Source: Yamagishiella unicocca
Taxonomy: Eukaryota; Chlorophyta; Chlorophyceae; Chlamydomonadales; Volvocaceae
Reading direction: 5' to 3'
Length of the DNA stretch: 64,000 nt
NCBI GenBank assembly: GCA_003116995.1
Contig: BDSL01000112.1
Span: 1-64,000, forward strand
Shown: in pieces, positions 59,001 to 64,000 of the stretch
Numbering within the stretch: position 1 is the stretch's first letter
Layout: each line of letters starts with the position of its first letter
The notes under the pieces: model-generated
Told to the model about the DNA's origin: nothing
The model's database searches: none
The model's input: the letters and a program-made list of their open reading frames with translations, nothing else
Program-made: the position numbers and the translations under genes

Positions 59001-62000
59001 AAGGCCCCTTTACCCCGAGGTCAAAAGGCCCCTTTACCCCGAGGTCATAAGGCCCCTTTACCCCGAGGTCAAAAGGCCCCTTTACCCCGAGGTCAAAAGG
59101 CCCCTTTACCCCGAGGTCATAAGGCCCCTTTACCCCGAGGTCAAAAGGCCCCTTTACCCCGAGGTCAAAAGGCCCCTTTACCCCGAGGTCAAAAGGCCCC
59201 TTTACCCCTGCCCCCAATAGCACACACACGGTCGAGCGAACTGCCCTTCGAGTGAATTGGAGTCTAACAGCGTTTTGGGACAGGTGGCCCTTTGAACTGA
59301 AACTCGGCTTGGGTCTGCTGCTAGTGCATTTGTGGAGACGCTGCCTAACTGCCAGACGCCCCAATGCTGCAAGGACTAAGGGGGGAGGCAGCCTTCCCGC
59401 CGAGCTGTGACCCGTGCCGGCAGGGTTGCTGCTTTTGCGGACTGACCCAGCTGCTGATGTGGCAGGCTGAGGTCCCTCTTCTTATGAGAAACTGCCGTCG
59501 TAAACTCCGAACTACAAAGGGGTGCGATGGAGAGACTCTAGGTCGAGCAGGAGGGGACTGCGTGCGGCCCCTCACGCCCCTTTCCTTATAGGAGAGTGCT
59601 TCGGCGGTCTTTCCGTTAGGGCAGGGTGGCTGCCCTTGGCCAACGTCAGATGATGTAACACACACAGACCCTCGCCCCTCCAAAGCAATCGGGTGTGACT
59701 GGTTGACCCTGCCGGCTCACCTTGCTCATCAGTGTGGCGCAGCTGTCCCTCACTGCCGACAGGAGCGGCTGCGGCATCAGCGTGGGGAAGGCGACATACA
59801 GCCCCAGCATGCAGCCACCCTCCGCCACCTCCATCCCCAGCAGCACCAGCGACGAGGCCCCGTTGCGGCTGCTCGAATCCAAGTTATGGATGCCAGCGGC
59901 CGCACTAGCCTGCCATGACGTCCCGGGCATGGTGTTCTTGAAGCCGATGAGCATACACACGTCGCGGGATGGCTGTCGTACATCGGCAATGTGCCGCGCG
60001 GTGTCGGCGACTATGATGCCGGCGGGCACCTGCGCCTGAGGGCGCTTTATCCGCGCGGCCGTGACCAAACGGAACAGCAGCGTGTGGGAGAGCTGGAAGG
60101 CCTTGGCGCTGAGGAACAGCACCGCCGACGTAGCCGCGGAGGAGTCCGGCCCCAGAGAGCGAGGTGTGGCCCCAGAGCCTGCTGACGTGTCGTCTGGATC
60201 CCGGCGGCGATGCTGCTCCGCGTATTGGGAGGGCATCGAGCCCGCGGGGGGCTGAGGCGGCAAGCTGCGGCCGCCTTCGCTGTCCGCGGCGACATGAGTA
60301 GGGTGGTGCTGCATGCCGGTCTGCGACGCCACGCGCCGTACCGGCTTGCGGCGCAGCGACGTCACCACTCCGCTCCTGATGTCGTACAGATATCGTACAC
60401 ATGTCGTACAGGGTTGCACACATGCGGGGAAATGCGGCGGTTAGTCAGTCAGTCAATCAGTCCATCCATGCCCATCCATGGCCCATCCATGCTCGTCCAT
60501 GCTCGTCCATGCTCGTCCATGCTCGCCCATGCTCGTCCATGCTCATCCATGCTCATCCATGCTCATCCATGCTCGTCCATGCTCGTCCATGCTCGTCCAT
60601 GCTGGTGAGGTTGTCGGGTGCACGCAAGCGCTCAGCCGGCTGCCATGAGCATCATGACCGCATTGCGGCACGCGGAGATGCCGCTGTTGAGACACCGCTA
60701 GCCCCCCCTGTGCTTAGCCTAGGGTGGCGCAGTCATTATCCAGCAAGGACATGCCGGCGCCCGGTTTCCGAGTGCCTCGCACTAGTCGGCTCACTCCTGG
60801 GTCGCGCCTCAGCCGCTCGCATGCCCCTCCGGCACCCCCACCGGCTGCTGCCGCTGAGAACCCGACCCCTCGCCCTCGTAGCCCATGTAGACCTCCTAGC
60901 CCTCCTAGCGCTCATGTGGTACCCCGCCAGTCACCCACCTTGGCCGCTGCGCCGTACGGTCGTCTTCTGCGATGGCCGCCACCGTCACGTTCCGGACCGC
61001 AGCCAACGAGCCGCTGGGCAGCGCCGACGAGGCCGCGGTTTCGGGGCACAGCATGAACGCCACGTGCGACTCTGGCTCCGGAACCAGCGCGGACTGCACC
61101 ACCACATCAGCGTGAAAGCGCAGCCGCACGTGTTTGGACACCGCCGAGCAGACCCCCGCCACCAGCGTGTGCAGGTTGGTGCAGCCGGCCAGACGCCGCA
61201 CCGCGCCGGCAAGCCAGGCGACGTAGTCCGAGTCCACCGCCGCCGCGAGGGCCATGGATGCGGAGAGCGACAGCTGCGCAAGCGCAGAGGCGTCATTCAG
61301 GAGGGCCAGGCTCCGGTGGACGAGGGCTGCTCTGTCGTCCCAACCGCCTGCGCCGTTGGCGGTTGTCGGGTCGCACTCCGCGACGACGATCCATAGGGCC
61401 CCCATCAACCGGCGACCCGAGGTGAGAGGCAGCGCGGCAAAGGTCAGCGGCGCCGAGCCGCGGATCGCCGCCACGTCCGCCGCGCAGTCGCGTGGCATGA
61501 GTTTGGTGGCCGCCGCTGCGACCTTGTCCCCCGATGCGATCCATGCTCGGTCGAACCTACACACGGCCGCTTTCTGCGGTACGAAAACGTTGAAGATCGA
61601 GCGGCGGCGACAAATCAGCTTCATGCGGCAGCTGGCAGGCGTGGGACGAGCAGCAGCGCGGCGCGCAGCTGCGTGCGATGGGGGTAGCGTACGGTGAGCG
61701 GTGCATGGTATGCATGCGGCGCGTGGAGCGCGCGCGGTTCGTGCTGTACGTGAAGGGGCGCACCTTGCTGGCTAGCGCTTGCTCCATGAGCAGGGGATTG
61801 CCGCGCCGCTCTCCGTTTCTTGATGCCAAGCTTCGGAGGGGAATCCCTGACATCGCGCTGTCTGCCTGCTCCGCGCCGATGGCAGCAGACAACTGGAACG
61901 AACGGCCTGGCAGGAAGTTCTCTGCGCACTGGGTGGCAGCCACGGTCATGCCAGCGCGGGCTGCAAGCTGCACCAGGTGCTTGGTATTAGGATCGCTGTC

Positions 62001-62583
62001 GTCTGGAGTGAGGGCGAACAACCTGAAGGAGAACCCGTGAGGAGCGTCAATTGCCGTTGTGGACGCGCGAGGTGGTTGGTAAGGAGACGGTGATGATGCA
62101 CAAGTCAACATCTGCACATTTTACTGCAGTTGACATGGGATGGAAATGTTCTGATACCAACCTGGCAACGGCAGTTGGGCCAAGATGCTCCTGGACTGTA
62201 GAGGCGAACAGAGGTGCGCGCGCCTCAAAACCATCGCCCTCCAGTGCGCCTAGTGCCAACTGCAGGGCCTGCAGCTGGCCTACATCGAATGGAATGCGCA
62301 CATCTGTTGCGGCGCGCTGCTGGTTTTCGCTTGGAACCGCCTATAAGGATAAAATGCCGCATCCACACGTGTTATCGCGCCGCTGGGCAACACGGAATAA
62401 GGCGCAAATGCATGCAAGAATTTGAGCACGATTATATGCCTCATAGTTTAGTGGAAGAGCCTTGGTAGATACCTGTGCGGCGCCGGTGTGCGATAAGTCG
62501 CAGGGCTTCTCAGGGAACTGATATGCTGGTTGAGGGCGCGCCGCCGGCCCCTGACTACTGAAACAACAAGTTAACAACCCCAT
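51801..62583 (-). CDS. GAF-type serine/threonine protein kinase (TKL-like), 18 exons, ~1355 residues
   Basis: Exons (minus): 62583-62473, 62340-62162, 62022-61764, 61573-60939, 60375-59721, 58165-58120, 57920-57606, 57270-56743, 56623-56526, 56205-55870, 55695-55596, 55363-55188, 54801-54729, 53998-53895, 53629-53484, 53105-53071, 52611-52440, 51900-51801. The total is 4068 nt, in frame. The N-terminus MGLLTCCFSS suggests myristoylation at Gly2 plus palmitoylation at Cys6/Cys7, so it is probably membrane-tethered. Residues ~38-630 look like two or three GAF-like sensor segments (KAAVCRFDRAWIASG, RRLMGALWIVVAECD, GCMLGLYVAF). The kinase domain follows at about 912-1355. The gene probably senses a small ligand or redox state and phosphorylates unknown targets. 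The junction between exons 8 and 9 is the weakest: an alternative acceptor at 56649 would add PDLGARAVE but needs a different donor. The intron between exons 12 and 13 has a GC donor. Confidence 0.85.
52621..52684. repeat. 11-bp tandem repeat GCGGTTGGGTT
   Basis: About six copies in the intron just before the kinase exon 52611-52440. Confidence 0.9.
54108..54255 (-). repeat. Two family A dispersed repeats in tandem
   Basis: Minus-oriented copies at 54108-54165 and 54200-54255, in the kinase intron between the exons ending at 54729 and starting at 53998. Confidence 0.85.
54400..54720. repeat. CACACCCATACACACGC-type minisatellite
   Basis: About 320 bp of ACACGC/CACACCCATAC units in the same kinase intron. 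It gives long Thr/His open frames on the plus strand that are not genes. Confidence 0.93.
55182..55187 (-). other. GC-type 5' splice site (GCGAGT)
   Basis: The frame before (..AEVDMK) and after (GVYLTLLEV..) is phase 0 and matches the usual kinase text only if the intron starts GCGAGT at 55187-55182 and ends at the AG before 54801. A GT 4 nt downstream (GTCGCG) would break the frame. Confidence 0.6.
56023..56052 (-). repeat. CAG trinucleotide run coding for ten glutamines
   Basis: Ten consecutive CAG codons (CTG on the plus strand) in the kinase exon 56205-55870. Confidence 0.95.
58226..59208. repeat. 24-bp minisatellite, 41 copies
   Basis: Unit GAGGTCAAAAGGCCCCTTTACCCC, 983 bp in all, which is 41 units with one 1-bp deletion at about 58448. 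The other variants I noticed are AAAA to ATAA in three units (58229, 59046, 59118 areas) and one T to A (about 58938). It fills most of the kinase intron between the exons ending at 59721 and starting at 58165. Because 24 is a multiple of three, the minus strand has an open frame of (GVKGPFDL)n for about 32 units (58435-59364 with flanks), but it does not join either neighbouring exon. Confidence 0.97.
60476..60603. repeat. 10-bp tandem repeat CATGCTCGTC
   Basis: About 13 copies with CATGCTCATC variants in the kinase intron between the exons ending at 60939 and starting at 60375. Confidence 0.93.
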
Positions 62584-62864
62584 CGGCTTCCTCTAAAGGG
62601 GACTTGACACCGACTGAAATACCGGTAGTGCCACGCAGTGGCCAACGGCATCTCATAAAGCCCTGCTGTTATCCGGGTTCTGGTTGGCAACGTTCACTAT
62701 CGCTAGGGTAACGGGTATTGCATAGCAGACGGTTAGATTAGATTAAATCACATTACATTAGATTAGATTAGATTATGTTACATGTCGTACTGGCTCGCGC
62801 CGTGTCCCCCACGGACTTCCGTCAAAGGGCGCACATCTATGTTAATACCAGCAAGTCCGAATTT
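62584..62864. other. Upstream region of the kinase gene
   Basis: It should contain the minus-strand promoter. A GATTA repeat lies at 62736-62776. No TATA element could be fixed. Confidence 0.4.
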
Positions 62865-63149
62865 TCACTCTGTTCGCGCTCTCTGAATCTGAGCCAGAAG
62901 GTTGCCCAGTTTCACATGATCCCACTTAGTCATCACCATTTGCATATCCTGTCCTACCAGCAAGTCCGAATTTTCCCTTAGTAACTCTGTTCGCGCTCTC
63001 TGAATCTGAGCCAGAAGGTTGCCCAGTTTCACCTGATCCCACTTAGTCATCACCATTTGCATATCCTGTCCTATAGGAAAATCTACAGCCCGTCTGAGAG
63101 GCTCATACACAGGGAACTCCATAAGAACATGAAACTCGTCTTCTACCAT
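62865..63149 (-). mobile_element. 3' tail of a non-LTR retrotransposon ORF, with internal duplication
   Basis: The minus strand encodes AGMVEDEFHVLMEFPVYEP, the zinc-binding tail seen at 17343-16981 (VEDEQHVLLE), here with F in place of the last cysteine. A C-terminal segment GQDMQMVMTKWD.VKLGNLL follows twice, because about 110 bp (62849-62957) is duplicated in tandem at 62958-63078. The upstream CxxC is not in frame, so this is a dead fragment. Confidence 0.68.
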
Positions 63150-63321
63150 ACCCGCTACACTCAGCGTGTCCTCTCAAAACGTGGCTTACGCGGCCGACGA
63201 GCAAAACGACATACGTCGAGATCCCAACAGCCGAGACGAAGACGCATCAGCGCCATGTGATGCTTCCGAGGCATACACGCGCGAAGGTGATCTTGCTTTT
63301 TCTTATGCACGTCGAGGGCAT

Positions 63322-64000
63322 ATGCAACACCCATCCAATCCGAGTAGCGACATACTGTTACGCCCGGCTTTGCGCCATTTGTTTGAGCATCGCTGGAGCG
63401 CCCCTGGGTCTATGCGGTCTCTCACGCACCGCCAGCGGCAAGAGCTGTTAGCACTGACAGCGGCCACCGGCATCCTGCCCAACTTGGAGGTGGCCTTGGA
63501 CAACGCTGGATGCGCCCTCAAGGCCTCCGAGAACTTCATCCGCCTTGCTCCAATCGCCTTGCTGGCTCCTGCCGCACGCAAGGGACAGTTGGAGGTGTGC
63601 CGCCGGCTTCGGCAGCTGGGCTGCGTCTGGCGGTTGTCACTGGCCGCAGAGGCAGGGGCGGGGAACCAGGAGGCTTACGAGTGGCTCCTGCACAACGGGT
63701 GCCCCTGGAGCGATATGGCGATCTGGGTCGCTGTACGACGGGGCCACGTGCGCCTTATGGCATGGCTGCTGCACCGGCGCCCGTGCCTGCGATTCGAAGT
63801 GGAGTTTGTTCAAGAGCTCATCCTGGCGGCGGTAGCTGGGTGCGGGCTTGCGGAAATGCAGCGCCTGCACCAGGAGTGGCTGCAGGGGCGGGCCGACGAT
63901 CAAGAGCTGCGACAGGGTCTTGAGTGGCATGTCATGGAGGAGGCGGCCAGCAGCCTCATGCCGGACTGGCAGGCCAAGTTCGAGTGGCTACAGGGGCAGG
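63322..64000 (+). CDS. Ankyrin-type repeat protein, 5' part, runs off the window
   Basis: The frame is open from 63133 to the window end; the first ATG is 63322 (MQHPSNPSSD). After about 50 residues come ankyrin-like helix pairs: LAPAARKGQLEVCRRLRQLG, LAAEAGAGNQEAYEWLLHNG, CPWSDMAIWVAVRRGHVRLM, AWLLHRRPCLRF and LILAAVAGCGLAEMQRLHQE. The A..G..E....L...G spacing and the NGCPWS phrase are typical of the large ankyrin families in Chlamydomonas and Volvox. Function unknown; probably a protein-interaction surface. Codon use is GC-rich like the other genes here. The true start could lie in an upstream exon. Confidence 0.68.
   Translation, partial: MQHPSNPSSDILLRPALRHLFEHRWSAPGSMRSLTHRQRQELLALTAATGILPNLEVALDNAGCALKASENFIRLAPIALLAPAARKGQLEVCRRLRQLGCVWRLSLAAEAGAGNQEAYEWLLHNGCPWSDMAIWVAVRRGHVRLMAWLLHRRPCLRFEVEFVQELILAAVAGCGLAEMQRLHQEWLQGRADDQELRQGLEWHVMEEAASSLMPDWQAKFEWLQGQ

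Noticed and set aside
58435..59364. 309-codon GVKGPFDL-repeat protein as a gene
   Set aside because: Lies wholly in an intron of the kinase gene; frame is broken at 58448 and the flanks have no promoter or exon evidence. Kept as a repeat and a finding instead.

Overview
The window looks like nuclear DNA of a chlamydomonadalean (volvocine-type) green alga. The evidence is dense intron-rich genes with GT..AG junctions, high GC with many GTACG/CGTAC words, scattered TTTAGGG/TTTTAGGG telomere-like motifs, CAG-rich low-complexity protein inserts, and protein families typical of these algae (a PAS-linked nucleotide-cyclase-type protein, a GAF-linked TKL-like kinase, an ankyrin-type ORF). All gene models were assembled by hand from exon phase and family motifs. 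No search was run.

Layout. (1) 1-9 kb, AT-richer: a minus-strand PAS/cyclase-family gene, ATG at 8924, seven exons visible to 427. The catalytic domain is not in the window and there is an apparent 2-nt frameshift near 570. (2) 9-19.7 kb: repeat country, with a 2.6-kb element bounded by ~186-bp inverted repeats (9841-12473), a tandem array with ~1.24-kb units (13528-16775), and a decayed non-LTR reverse transcriptase (16981-18136). (3) 20.5-26.7 kb: a ten-exon minus-strand gene for a predicted 516-residue beta-barrel-like protein resembling plant OM47. (4) 29.9-46.6 kb: a plus-strand 34-exon full-size PDR-type ABCG transporter with both ATPase halves intact. (5) 46.6-51.8 kb: gene-poor, with dispersed repeats. 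(6) 51.8-62.6 kb: an 18-exon minus-strand GAF-type/protein kinase gene with an acylation-like N-terminus, all kinase catalytic motifs, one GC-AG intron and a 41-copy 24-bp minisatellite inside an intron. (7) 62.8-64 kb: a second reverse-transcriptase tail and the start of a plus-strand ankyrin-type ORF that runs off the end.

The OM47-like gene and the transporter are divergent, about 3.2 kb apart. The transporter and the kinase are convergent, about 5.2 kb apart. Nothing suggests co-regulation or a shared pathway. Signalling proteins, a transporter and an organelle membrane protein simply lie side by side. Introns of the transporter and kinase carry the same short dispersed repeats. I see no bacterial-type system, CRISPR array or rRNA gene, and could not reliably call tRNAs.
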